Shown here piece after piece: positions 11,151 through 22,614 of a stretch of 64,000 nucleotides of DNA (its first letter is position 1; each line of letters begins with the position of its first letter). Source of the stretch: Scenedesmus sp. ARA3 (taxonomy: Eukaryota > Chlorophyta > Chlorophyceae > Sphaeropleales > Scenedesmaceae); assembly GCA_004335835.1 (NCBI GenBank), contig RWJK01001578.1, positions 428 through 64,427 of the forward strand, given 5' to 3'. The notes under the pieces were generated by a model. The model was not told the origin of the DNA and searched no databases. It was given only the letters and a program-made list of their open reading frames with translations. Both the position numbers and the translations under genes were made by a program.

Positions 11151-14100
11151 ATGGCATCGCCATCACCGCTGCCTCTGGATGGCAGCGTTGTAAAGATGAA
11201 GGGTCTGCCCTTCAAGGCGTCCAGTGAAGACGTGCTCAAGTTCTACGGTGGCTTTGGCATCAAGTCCAACAACATCTACCTCAAAAGGCATCCAGACGGG
11301 CGCCCCAGCGGCGAGGTGAGGCGATGCAGCTGTGGCCGCGCGCACGGCACGCCACACAGGGCCTGCTGCCCTGGCAGTGGCCCTTATAATAGCCTTGGTT
11401 TGCATCAATGCATTCACTAAGTGCGGGAGCTGGGTTAGGGTATTCGTCTTCGCGCTCGTCCTGTCTTGGGATGTTAAGCTCCCGCCTGGGCTGCTGCTCG
11501 CCACGGGCGATCAATCGATGGTGTGCGGGTTTGCTTTCAACCCTAACTTTAGCATTTTTGCTGCCAAATTGCTGCGCAGGCCTTTGTTGTCTTTGAGTCC
11601 CCAGATGAGGCTCAGAGGGCCTGCCAGAAAGACAGGGAGACGTTTGGCGAGAAGTTTGGCGACAGATACGTGCGAGTGTACCCCACACTGGAGTCAGATG
11701 TGGCAGACATGCAGCAGGTGGTGCACCAGCAGAACATGGTGCAGCAGGTGAGCCGCAACCGACAGCAATGGCATGGACAGCAGTGGCATGGGCAGCAGCA
11801 GTGCGTGGTGCGACGGCAGCAGCAACCTTGACCAGCGGTGCAAGCCAACACACCTGTGGAATCTGCTATGTTACTGTTAGGGACAGCGGCGAGGCCTGCG
11901 ATGCTGCAACTGTGACACCATACCATGTTGGGTTCACCTTGTTGGGTTCACCTTGCTCATCATGTGTTTTCTGCGTCCCTTGCCGTGCTGCTGCTCACCG
12001 TGCAGGGTCACTCGCACATGCACATGGACAGCGTGGTGAAGATGAAGAGCCTGCCCTTTGACGCCACACAGCTGGACATCATTCAGTTCTTTGAGGCTTA
12101 CAGGCTGAAGCCAAACGGCGTGCAGCTGGTGGTGCGCTCAGACAACAAGCCCACAGGCGAGGTGTGTGCTTGCTGGGCATGCGAGGGCTGCAGCATGCTA
12201 CCAGTAGCAGAAGCAATAACATGGTAGTTGCTGCAGAGGGCAGAAGCAACATGGCACTGCATGCTCCGGGCGCGACCCAGCAGTAGGATGTTGCAGCAGA
12301 GGCTGCAGCCTGCTGCAGCAGCACCAGCTGTGCGCAGGTGCTGTGTTAGGAGGCACTGTTGCTCGCGCGTGGCGCAGCTAGCTATAGGTGACGTGCTTGC
12401 ACACTTCGAAGCAGCTGCAGCAGCTTTGCTTTACGCCCCTCTTCAACTCAGGTTTAGCAAATAGTTTGCAGCGGCCTGCAATAGGTGGACCCCGCCCCCT
12501 GCAAACATCATGCCAACATGCCAACTGTCTTCTGTGCTGTTGCCTGCTGCTGCTGCCTCTGTTTGCTGCAGGCGTTCGTGGACTTTGAGAACTACGAGGA
12601 GGCAGTCAAGGCCATGCGGGAAAAGGACCACAAGGTGTTCAATGAGAAGTTTGGCGACAGATATGTGCGCCTCATCCAGGTGGGTGCGCAGCTGCACAGG
12701 CTGGCGGCGCATTGCAGGCAGCAAGCTGGCAAGGTGTTGTGGAGACTGCCGGCACCATCAGAATCTAGCAGCAGCAGGAGGAGTACAAGTAGCAGCCTAC
12801 TGTGCCAATGGGACGCTGTGACGCGTTGCTGCAGCAGAATTCAAGCTATGGTTTCTTATTGTTGCTGCGCTTGCTCACTCACCAGTCTTCACACCTCACC
12901 TGTTGTTGCCGCCGCTTGCCTCACACCTCACCCTTGTGCAGGTGTCGCGCAAGGAGATGCAGGCCACGCTCGCGCTGCGATTTGGCGGCGAGGGCATCCT
13001 CAAGGTCAAGGGCATCCCCTTCAAGGCCGGCGCCGCAGACGTGCGCAAGTTCTTCTCCGGCTACAAGATCAAGCCCGAGGGCGTGAGCTTCATCATGCAC
13101 GCTGACGGCAGGCCCACGGGCATGGCCTTCATCGAGTTTGAGACGCCGCAGGAGGCAGTGCGCGCCATGGTGAGCGCCGTTGCGAGCTGCGGTGTGTTGG
13201 CGGCTGCATGGACTGGTGGGAAGCGAGGTGAATGTATAACGCTGTACCTGGAAGTCGGATGGCAAGATGGGGATTTGTCATCTTGGCGTGTGTCCAGCTG
13301 CTTGCGGCTTTTGCTGCAGGGATGGCGCGTGCAGGACGTCGCGTGTGCTTGCAGGAACGGCCTCCTGGTTTGTTTGTCCGCGCATGCGGTTGTGCTGACT
13401 TTTACCGTGCCGCTGCTCCTGCGCTGCGTGCCCCCTTGCAGGAGAAGGACCGCGCCAAGTTTGGCCCCGAGTACGGGGACCGCTTCTGCATGCTGCAGCT
13501 GGTGGGCAGGCACGAGATGGACAAGGTGCAGCTGCAGCACGAGAGCGAGGGCGGGCACAAGCTCATGGTGAGTGTGAGCGGCGGGCAGCGCTTGCAGGAT
13601 AACTCAGCTTTGCAGCTTGGCAGCCTGCCTGTGTACATGCTTGCATGCTTGCTGCTGCATACGTTGTTGTGCAGTGCGCGATGCCGTTACAGTGTGTTTA
13701 CCACATGCTGACCTTCTGCTGCTGCACCGCCGCCGCGCCCCTCCGCAGACCGGCCTGAACGGCGTCAACGGCGTGTCGCCCATGAACAGCGCGCTCAACG
13801 GCATCAACGGCATCAACGCGGCAGCCCTTGCGCTGCAGGCGCTGGCGGCCGCCAACCCCGCGCTGCTGATGAGCCAGAACCCCTGGCTGGCCGGCCACAT
13901 GCACCAGATGCTTGGCGGCATGGGCGGCATGGGCGGGCCCAACGGCCAGCAGCCGCACCTGTCGCAGCTGGGGCAGATCCCTGCCACCGGGCCCATGTCC
14001 ATGGCGCCAGTGGACCCTGCACAGCTGGCAGTGGCGCAGCAGCTGGGTCAGCAGCTTAACGGCTCAGGTAGGCTGGCGGTGCTGCTGTGCTGATGCTCTG

Positions 14101-14460
14101 GGTGTGCTTGGCAAGGGCGGGCATCTTCGTATTGTGCTTGCTCCGCTTCTCCTGGGTGGTGCAGTGTACATTATCTAATGTTTGCCTTTTCCCGCGCTGC
14201 TGCCCCTCCCCCACTGCCTTGCCGTCCCCCCTGCAGCAATGGGCAGCCTCTGTAGCGCCCTCAACGGCCTCAGCCTGCTGCCCAACGGCCAGCAGCAGCA
14301 GCAGCACCCGCAGGGCGGGCCCAACGGCATGCAGCAGGGCCAGGAGCAGGCCAACTGGATGCCCAACGGCACGCCTGCCGACAACATGATGTTCTTCCAG
14401 AACGGCAACGGCGGCCAGAACGGCGGCTGGGCAGACCACAGGTCAGGAGCAATGCTGTAG
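11151..14460 (+). CDS. hnRNP H/F- or ESRP-like RNA-binding protein with three RRM domains
   Basis: RNA-binding protein likely acting in splicing or mRNA handling. Exons 11151-11315, 11580-11747, 12006-12161, 12572-12679, 12942-13169, 13442-13567, 13749-14067 and 14237-14460 join in phase to 497 residues. Each RRM starts with the same signature (VVKMKGLPFKA, VVKMKSLPFDA, ILKVKGIPFKAG) and ends with FGDRYVR or YGDRFCM, which is typical of the quasi-RRMs of hnRNP H/F, GRSF1 and ESRP/Fusilli. RRM1 is at about residues 13-100, RRM2 at 118-198, RRM3 at 208-310. The C-terminal third is Gly/Asn/Met/Gln-rich and low complexity. In RRMs 1 and 2 an intron falls before the RNP1-like part (AFVVFES, AFVDFEN). 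An in-frame ATG at 11127 could add eight residues; 11151 was chosen because the protein then starts with the usual short lead into RRM1. Confidence 0.88.
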
Positions 14461-17400
14461 GCTTTGCTCTGGGTGTGTGATGTGGCACCTGGCTAGCCTC
14501 GTGGTAGCCAGCTAGTGATGACCCGTTTTGCACCACGATTTATGACTGTATGGGGTATTGTGACTGGCTGCTGCGGCGCCTGGGTGGTGCGCTTTGTATG
14601 CTGCGCTCGCCTTGCGTGCAGCTTTTGCGCCTGTATTGTGGGTATTATGGGCATTGCGTGTTATGCAGGAACATGGTTGTGTGTTGCTCGGGGTATAGGC
14701 GGGCACGTGCTCGCGGTGTGACACGCGCTTGCTAGGAGTCGGTCGTTCAGGAATCGAGGCTTTGCAGGATATGCCGCGTTGGAAGGTATCATGTCAGGAC
14801 GCTGCAGCATACACATGTTCTGGAGGTTTTGGTTTGTGCTACAGCGTTTGCCACCACACCACGCCTACAGCTAGGAGCAGGCGCTTGTTGTGCAGTGCTT
14901 CAAAATGGTTGCGTATGAGACGGACGTCCTGCCGCCAATGACGCGTGTCTGTTGATGCAGACTTGTTTGTTTGCTTTGCTAAAAAGGAGAGGGGCAAGCG
15001 CGTGGTTGTGAGGTGTTTCATGGCAGGCCAGTGTATTTCCTGCAAACAACGCAACAGCCAGCTGTTGTTTTGGACTCTTCACTGTCTGACAGAACTAGAT
15101 TTTACCCTCAGTGCGTCGTGGTGGTGTGTGCTGGGCCTGTTTATGCGTGCCATACAGTCAGCTGTTGCTTCTACATACAGGTGCCTTACTTGTTTGTACA
15201 GCACGCAGTCCCCATATGTTTAGTGCTGCCAGCTGCCCTTTGCACAAGCGTCCTTGCTCAGCGCAGTGTGTGCAACGCGTGCGCCTCGTTGCTGTTGCTC
15301 CTGCCCAGCCATGCCATGCATGCGCCTCAGTGCCGAGCAGTGTAGTAAGGCTCCTTGCTGCTTGCGCCACAGCCTTGGCTGGTACCCAGGCTCTTGCTCC
15401 TTGCCTGGCTTCACTGCCACACAGGCGGATGAATCAGCTGGCCTCAGCTGGCTCGTGGGCCTCCCAGCAGAGCCCACCCAACCACATGGGACTGTCTGCA
15501 GGCCTGGCTGCTGCCGGCGAGCAGGGCTGCTACTGAAGCAGCACATAGCAGGCATGCTGTGATGACACAGCGCCAGCTTGCTGGGGCTGGACAGGCTGGG
15601 TGATGTGAAGCAAAGCAGGGTGGGGCGGGGCAGGGGGTGGACGGAGGCGTTGTGAGGTTAAAGCGTACCTCATGGTACTTGGTTGCAACACGTTTGCGTC
15701 TGCAGGCTGTTAGTGCTTTGCGTCAGCAGGACTTGTATCTGCATGCAGTGGTGGTGGACTGATTGTTCTGTGCTGTGGCTTGGCTACAAGCAGGTTTACT
15801 GGATGGAGGTGTGGACAGTAGTCATTTGGCAACATGCTTTGCTCCTGTGTTGAGCTACGTTGTGTGTCTGGCCGCTCTACAAATGCAGCACCTTGTGCGC
15901 CCCTCTCAGTGCTTGATTAGTGGCTGTGGTCAGTGCCTTTCTGAGGCGGTGTTTTGGCATGAGGCTGCGCCTGCTGCTGCTCATCACACAGTGAGTGGCA
16001 GGTGTGTTGTGCCTCGTTTGCAGGAGTGCTGCAGTGGCCTGTGACGATTGCGCGTTCCATCATCATGGTGAGCCCAGGCAGGCACATTGGCAGGTCACTT
16101 GACTGCTCGAGTTCCCTGGAGTCTTCTCTACATGCATAGTGTGGCGTGGCGGCCGCCCCGGGCATTCGTACAGGGCACCCATATATTATCGAGTATGATG
16201 AGTGTCTTGTTCAGCGTTGATCGTGGTGAATGACGCCTTGGGCAGCCACGGCATTGTTAGTGCTGGTTGTTTGGCGCGGCAGTGGTGTTGGAGGGCAGGG
16301 GGTGCTGTGGTGTGTGTTCGTTGGAGAGTCGGCGCAGTGCTTCAGTGTCGTTAGCGGCGGTTGCTGTTTGCTTGTGAAGTGAATGGTAAATATACAGGTT
16401 CATGCCATGTTTCTTGCAGGTGGTCAGTGGTGTTTTGGTGGTGTTAGGGAGTGCTGTCCTGGCTCTGGGACAACCATGGATTACTTGCATGCTGGATTTT
16501 GCTTGTCGGCCCTTTTCCACTGTCTGTGTGTGTTGTACTGTCAGGGTGGCGCGCGCCTTGGCAATTGATGCGCCGACTGCGTGGCATGAGGAGGGCAGCA
16601 TCGCCCCCCTTCCACTTTGAAGGACCGTTCCCTGCGTGCTCGCGATTGGGCAGCCGGGCGTCAGCACCTGTATATTGGGTGCAAGCTTTGCTGATTCCCT
16701 ATGTGGGTTTTTGCTTTCCGCTACATTTCCCAGGCGTAGCTGGGCTCCCGGCGATGTGCGTGCTGCGTATCGGCCGCTCCGGCATGTGATCGCGCGTATG
16801 CTGTGTGTTGGTGCCGTGGCACGCAGTGCTGGGCGTACTGTTTCTCCCAAAACCCAGCGGCTGCTGCATTGGCGGCTGGTGCTATGGCTGGTGGCGGTGG
16901 CAGCCACGCCATGTGTTGTTACGAGTTGGTGCTTTTGACAATGAAAGCAGCTACGCTGTGCCGTGCAGCAATGGCAGGCACAAGAGTGTGCATTTTTGTC
17001 GCATGTCGCATCGTTTTGTAGGTGGTGGTGTGTGGATAGCTTTCAGGGGTATTTGTGTTTGTACCTTCCCATTTGAGCTTAGCCAGCACCGTAAGGTCAT
17101 TCGTACCCTCTTATGGTCTGGCCTGTGCGCCGGGGTCGTGCCTGGCATCGTTTTTTGGCATTCCGCAGCAGTATCAGCACGAGCTCTTGTACCATTAGCG
17201 GCCTGCCCAAACAAAGGCAGCGCCGGGTGTCTTGGCCATGCACGCGACGGGTCGTTGCCATGCTTTGTTTGTGACTAGCGGGGGGTTGTCTGTCTCTGGT
17301 TCCCTTCCGCGCGCGGCTGAGACCTGGGCGTGCACGACATGATTGATTTTGAACTGTTTGCTGAACCATCACGTGCGTTTGCTGCTGCTTAGTCAGGAGG

Positions 17401-18173
17401 GAGGGCCCGCGCTCCCTCACGAGGGAGCGGCTGGTGCCCACCTGGCACCACTCGCACAGTAATCCCCATGTCGTAAGACTTGGTGCTGTTGTTGCAGGCC
17501 TGCATGCTTCTGCTGCGGGTCGCGGTTTACGACAGTGTTTCAGCTGGGACAGGCGGCGTTCGTGTGGTGTGCCTTGCTGAGGCGCCCCTGTTGTGTCCCA
17601 GTGCGTTTTTTGTGTGGTGTTACAAAAACTTCCAGCACTTGGAGCTACGCCACTTGTTTCGTTGGCCCCCCAGGGCCTCCCCTTTGGTGGTGCGGTGGTG
17701 TCGACCTGTGGGCGGGCTCCTTTACCGCCGCGGTGGTTGCAGGATCTGTCGGTCAGGCGTAGATGAGTATGTTGCTCCACAACGCTTGTTGCTGGCTGCT
17801 CACGGCTGCTTGTTGGTTGACGGCGTGGATGTTTTGCCGGCCGTGTGGTTTGGTGGTCGTTTCCAGGACCAATTGACAGGCTGTTGGACCGAAGTTCATT
17901 GCTGGTTACTATACGTGCAGTTTTCGTACTGATGCGATGCATGTGGTTTTGTTTGGAGGTGGCGCAGGTTGAAAGCAGGCAGGTACCTTTTGGCGTGAAG
18001 GCTGTGACCTGTCAGCAGGTATGGCAGCGTGTTGTTGCTCACGAGCAACATCCGTGAAGATGTGTTCAAGTCTGCAACTCTTTGCACACATTGTGGTGAA
18101 GAGGCAAGGCTGCCTGCTATGGTGGGGGCTTGCAAGCAGCTTGCTGGGGATCTTGCATCCGCGCAGTTTGTAA
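14461..18173 (+). other. Long GT-rich stretch after the hnRNP stop, possible 3.7-kb 3' UTR ending at TGTAA
   Basis: The plus strand is visibly G+T rich from the stop codon to about 18.17 kb and the first TGTAA after the stop is at 18169-18173. No domain, splice pattern or repeat supports a separate gene. Long open frames on the minus strand (16257-16907, 17097-17942) have low-complexity His/Thr/Gln/Arg content, as expected from the strand skew. A long 3' UTR, an unspliced non-coding transcript or plain intergenic DNA all remain possible. Confidence 0.4.
18169..18173 (+). terminator. Candidate poly(A) signal TGTAA
   Basis: First TGTAA on the plus strand downstream of the hnRNP stop codon at 14460. 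Its use is inferred from green-algal practice only. Confidence 0.35.
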
Positions 18174-18605
18174 CTGGACATGAATGTTTGCTACGTAAGC
18201 CTTCTTGCTTGAGAGAGAGAGAGAGTTTGCAGTTCATGCAAGCTGTGCGATGCACGTTTATACCAAGGGACTCTCTTGATACCAAGGAAGGACGGCCACC
18301 AAAGGTTCGGCTCAGGCACTCCCTGGCAGGGCTGACAGGCTGGCTGCTGGTCACAAATCTGTCATGACACAGATGATGTTGTCAGTAGCATGTCAACGTC
18401 AACGTGGCTGCGTGCACCCCTGCGCGTATCATGACGGTGCTTCAAGGCTTGGCTTACTGCTATTACCAGCAGCATCATCGCAAGCCATACATGTGATCGG
18501 TGATTACCCTGCTGACGGGACAGGCAATTCCTACTGCACACTTTCATCTCAAGCAGCAACCAAGCTCAATATATTTTGTTGCTGTTGGTTATTTGTTGAT
18601 CAACA
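18174..18605. promoter_or_regulatory. NBP35 upstream region
   Basis: Short interval between the candidate hnRNP poly(A) site and the NBP35 ATG. It holds a (GA)n run near 18211-18226; no defined promoter element was recognised. Confidence 0.35.
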
Positions 18606-19581
18606 ATGAGTCACGTCCCCGACAACGCCCCTGCACGTACGTGAACCTCTCCTACACGCCTGCATGCAGTGGAGGTGATGAGCATGAGCACCAGGCCAGC
18701 ATGGGCTTGAGCTGAGACACGAATACGTTCTTCCCATGCAGACTGCCCAGGCACACAAAGCGAGGATGCCGGAAAGGCGTCAGCCTGCGCCGGCTGCCCC
18801 AACCAGTCAGTCTGTGCTTCTGCTCCCAAGGGGCCTGATCCAGGTGAGGCAGTAGCAGCACAGCGCCAAGGTGTTAAGCCATAGTGGCCTTCACAGCTGG
18901 ATTCACACAGCAGCACCGTTGCATGGCTGCTTAATCAGACAACATGGCAGCAGCGCCGCACGCACACTACTGCTGCTGCTGCTGCTGGTATCACCTTGCA
19001 GCTGTTGTGTGCAACCGGTGCCGCCGCATGCAGACCTACAGGCCATTGCAGAGCGCATGGCTAGTGTGAAGAACAAGCTGCTGGTGCTGTCTGGCAAGGG
19101 CGGTGTGGGCAAGAGCACATTCGCCACGCAGCTGGCTTTTGCCCTAGCTGCTCAGGGCAAGGAGGTGCGTGCATGCATGCATGCACAGCACGGCTGCTGC
19201 ACATCCTACACAGCAACACAGGCACAGCAGTGAACAATGCATCAGCATGAGCTGCGGCGATGGGCTGGTTAGTCACTCAGCAGCAACACCCTGTGCTGCA
19301 CTGCAGCAGTTGAGCAATGGTCAGCCCAGCAACAGCGTATTGCCACAGCAGCACCCAACTGCCCATGCAAGGTTGGTGGGCAGCCTGCCGCTGCTCTACC
19401 AGCCTCACCGCTGCTGCTGCTGCTGCTGCTGCTGCCAGGTGGGCCTGCTGGACATAGACATCTGCGGGCCGTCAGCCCCAAAGCTGACGGGGCTTGAGGG
19501 CGAGGAGGTGCACCAGAGCGGCAGCGGCTGGTCGCCCGTGTACGTGGAGGAGAACCTGGCAGTGATGTCCATAGGTGCGCG

Positions 19582-19641
<60 letters not shown>

Positions 19642-19691
19642 NNNNNNNNNNNNNNNNNNNNNNNNNNNNNNNNNNNNNNNNNNNNNNNNNN

Positions 19692-19746
<55 letters not shown>

Positions 19747-21599
19747 GCAGCGGCTGGCCCCGCTTCACTCGGAGGAGAACCTGTCTGTGATGTTGTAGCG
19801 GCGCTGCTGGCAGCAGCAGCAGCAGCAGCAGCAGCGGCGGCGGCGGCGGCATCAGGGAGTTGGGACAGCTTCGTACACGCTTGCCCTGTCCCCCGCAGCA
19901 GGAGCCTGGAAGAAGTCTTGTGCACTGTCGACAGCAGTAGCAGCAGCGGGACGGAGGCATTGCAGCAGCACAGCCTGGCACGCTCACTGCTGCACACCAG
20001 CATGCAGCGCCCTGTGGTGCAACGCAGTGGTGGCGGCAGGGTTGATGTGCCATGTATGCGGCTCTGTCACCAACAGCTGAGCAGCAAGTCTGCTGCTGAT
20101 GGCAGTGCTGCATTAGTTAACCAGGCTGGGTGCAGGTGACGCAAATGGTGGTCGCCTGTTGCGTGTGCTCATCTGCCTGTCTTGCTTGCGTGCTGCAGGG
20201 TTCATGCTGCCCAACCCTGATGATGCTGTGATCTGGAGGGGGCCCAGGTGAGCAGACAATTCTTGCTGCTGCTGCTGCATGTTGCTTATGGCATGTTTCT
20301 TTTCTTATCAGTCAGTCAATGCTGCGGGCGTGCTTGCTGGAGCAGTGCGTATTCCCAGGCAGTTTATGCAGTGCTCACGAAAGTTGAAGGGTGTAAGGGA
20401 CCACTGCTTGTTGGTGTCGTTGCTGCTTACTTTGGCTGCCTCCGTTGACTGCCTGCTGTGACTGCTTGCTTCGACTGCTGGTGGTTTGACTGCTGGTGGT
20501 TTGACTGCCTGGTTGACTGCTTGCAGGAAGAACGCGCTGATTAAGCAGTTCCTGAAGGACGTGGTGTGGGGCAGCCTAGACTACCTGGTGGTGGATGCGC
20601 CGCCAGGCACCTCAGACGAGCACATCAGCATTGCGCAGTTCCTCAAAGCAGCAGCAGCGCCGGTGGCCGCCGGCAGCAGCGGCCGCAACATCGCTGGGGG
20701 CATGGATGCTGCCGTGATTGTGACAACGCCGCAGGAGGTGTCCATTATCGATGTCAGGAAGGAGGTCAGCTTCTGCAGAAAGGTCGGGCTGCAGGTGGGT
20801 GACAAGTTCTGGGTTGCGTATAAGACGTTCTCGGTGTGCTATTGTACTGGTAATGCTGAGAAAAGAGTTTGCTGAGAAAAGAGTTTTTCGGGCAGAGTGG
20901 TTTTTAGGCGTCCAGGTAACACTATTGTTGGAAGCCTGTAAGCATTACATCTGGTGTGGCTGTTTGGTGTGCATTATGTGCATCGTGGAGGCACGCATGG
21001 CTTCGCTTGAACGGTCTGCACTTCGGCGCACACAGCACAGCAACAGCTGGTAGTTCCGGCTACACGCTTTGTGTTGATGCGTGCCTTGCGACTTTGTGCT
21101 GCTGCTGCCGCTGCAGGTGCTGGGCGTAGTCGAGAACATGTCCACCCTGCAAGTGGGCCTGCCCACGCTGCGCTTCCTCAACAGCAGCAGCAGCAGCAGC
21201 GGCGGCGCAGCAGCAGACCTGACAGCAGCAGTGCAGGCAGCACTGCATGAGGCACTAGTGGTACCAGGCCTGGTCAAAGATCTCGGTGAAGTGGCTGCAG
21301 CAACAGACGTGTTTCTGCCGACTGGCGGCGGTGCTGGCGCGATGTGTCAGCAGCTGGGGCTGCAGCTGCTGGGGCGTGTGCCGCTAGATCCGCTGCTAGG
21401 GCAAGCAGCAGAGGAAGGCAGGTCAGTGCTTGCTGTTGCTGCTGCTGCTACTGTTGCGAACGGTGGCCCTGCTGCTGCCAATGGCAAGGGTGGCTCGCAG
21501 CAGCGAGACGCGCCGAGTGCGGTGGCGCTGCAGGCGATTGTGCAGAAGATCATTGCTGATGTTGCAGCCGCCAATGCAGCTGCACCCGCGTCCACATAG
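18606..21599 (+). CDS. NBP35: Cytosolic Fe-S cluster assembly P-loop ATPase NBP35/NUBP1
   Basis: Scaffold ATPase that builds [4Fe-4S] clusters for cytosolic and nuclear proteins. Exons 18606-18636, 18742-18843, 19034-19164, 19439-19574, 20199-20247, 20527-20794 and 21117-21599 join to 399 residues. The N-terminal ferredoxin-like motif C-X13-C-X2-C-X5-C is complete (Cys 12, 26, 29, 35). The deviant Walker A is GKGGVGKST (residues 65-73). [12 protein letters not shown] and [15 protein letters not shown] follow, as in Mrp/Nbp35 ATPases. After GVVENMS the usual CPxC pair is absent ([13 protein letters not shown] instead), which agrees with my memory of plant NBP35. A Ser/Gly/Ala run and a C-terminal Ala-rich tail are local additions. 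Intron 4 contains a CAG microsatellite with an assembly gap. The gene converges on TM9SF. Confidence 0.92.
19587..19744. repeat. (CAG)n microsatellite in NBP35 intron 4, broken by an assembly gap
   Basis: A pure CAG run begins just after the donor of exon 4 (19575), is interrupted by N at 19642-19691, and resumes to about 19744. Its true length is unknown. A second CAG/CGG run follows at about 19808-19850. Confidence 0.95.
19642..19691. other. Assembly gap (50 N)
   Basis: Exactly 50 N inside the CAG run; the round number suggests a placeholder gap of unknown size. Confidence 0.99.
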
Positions 21600-22076
21600 T
21601 GCTTGCAGACCATTGCAAAGCACGGGTGGCTCAGGCTGGTGCTTGTCGGTGAAGGTGGTGTGATTCAGGGGCAAGGTTGCCTGTGTGTGCATGGCGTGAC
21701 TACGTTGGCGTTGTCCAGTGCAACATGTCGTTTGTACAAAGGCATGTACACATGTGTGCTGGGGTTCAACCAGGTTGTCAAGTTGAGGTGTACACTCAGC
21801 GTTGAGGCTTGCATTTGACAGGGGATTGCATGCGAGCTACCTTGCTGAGAGTTTGCGAGCAGTACCTGCCTGCAACAACCTTGGACATACAGTGGCACCT
21901 CCAGGCTTGTGTTTGATACCAGGTACCCGTGACTAAGCGGCGGTGATTGCCAGCTGTTACCCGCTGCACATCACATTTTGGGTTTTGCTACTCTGGGTTT
22001 GGCAAAGCAATACTGCACGACACCTGCACATCCCACGTGTTGGCAGTTATGCACTCATCTAAGGCTTTGTTTGCCG

Positions 22077-22081
22077 TGTAA
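22077..22081 (+). terminator. Poly(A) signal TGTAA for NBP35
   Basis: First plus-strand TGTAA after the NBP35 stop, about 480 bases downstream. Confidence 0.55.
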
Positions 22082-22189
22082 TGTACTGGTACACCACATT
22101 GGTACCCGTTACATAGCGAGTCCACCTCTCACTATCATGATAGTTTGATCAATGGCACGCTGATATGGCTGCTTGTGCACAGCAGTGCA

Positions 22190-22194
22190 TTACA
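22190..22194 (-). terminator. Poly(A) signal TGTAA for TM9SF
   Basis: TTACA on the plus strand, about 420 bases past the TM9SF stop codon on the minus strand. Confidence 0.5.
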
Positions 22195-22614
22195 TGAGGC
22201 GAAACAGCAACTGCCCACCCAGCCAAGACCAAAGATTCCATTCAAGACATGTCCACACACCCTTGCGGTCAACCGCTACAACAAACCAAGCTTGCCAGCT
22301 GCCACGTCAGCAGCACAATGGTATACGCACAAGAGCCTTTTCAGCAGTGCTGTGTCAGCGATCTGTAGCAGCCGGTAGCCAACGCCACAGCCGCCCCTAG
22401 TCCCTGCAACATTGGGTTAACACCAACGATGTGCATTGTCTGTTGCACCCAATGCTCTAAAGCAGATCTGGGCAGATCTGCGCTGAGCTGCACCCAAGTC
22501 GTACTATCATGCACTGCAGAAATGCTTGTCCCGGAGTCCTATCCAGCTACGTGTAATCAATGCTGCAGTGTCACACCAGCACAGAGCCAGGCAACAGCGC
22601 TTGCCCTCTCCCGC

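Larger units (their letters stand above)
21600..22614. other. Convergent 3' UTR interval between NBP35 and TM9SF
   Basis: Both genes end here tail to tail. TGTAA at 22077-22081 suits NBP35; TTACA (TGTAA on the minus strand) at 22190-22194 suits TM9SF, so the two transcripts may overlap slightly. A short perfect palindrome, CTATCATGATAG, lies near 22133. No coding sequence is supported. Confidence 0.55.

Noticed and set aside
16257..16907. 216-residue open frame on the minus strand
   Set aside because: Same skewed region; no domain, no splice context.
17097..17942. 281-residue open frame on the minus strand
   Set aside because: Composition is Arg/Thr/Gln/Pro-rich without domain features and is explained by the GT skew of the plus strand, which removes stops on the complement.
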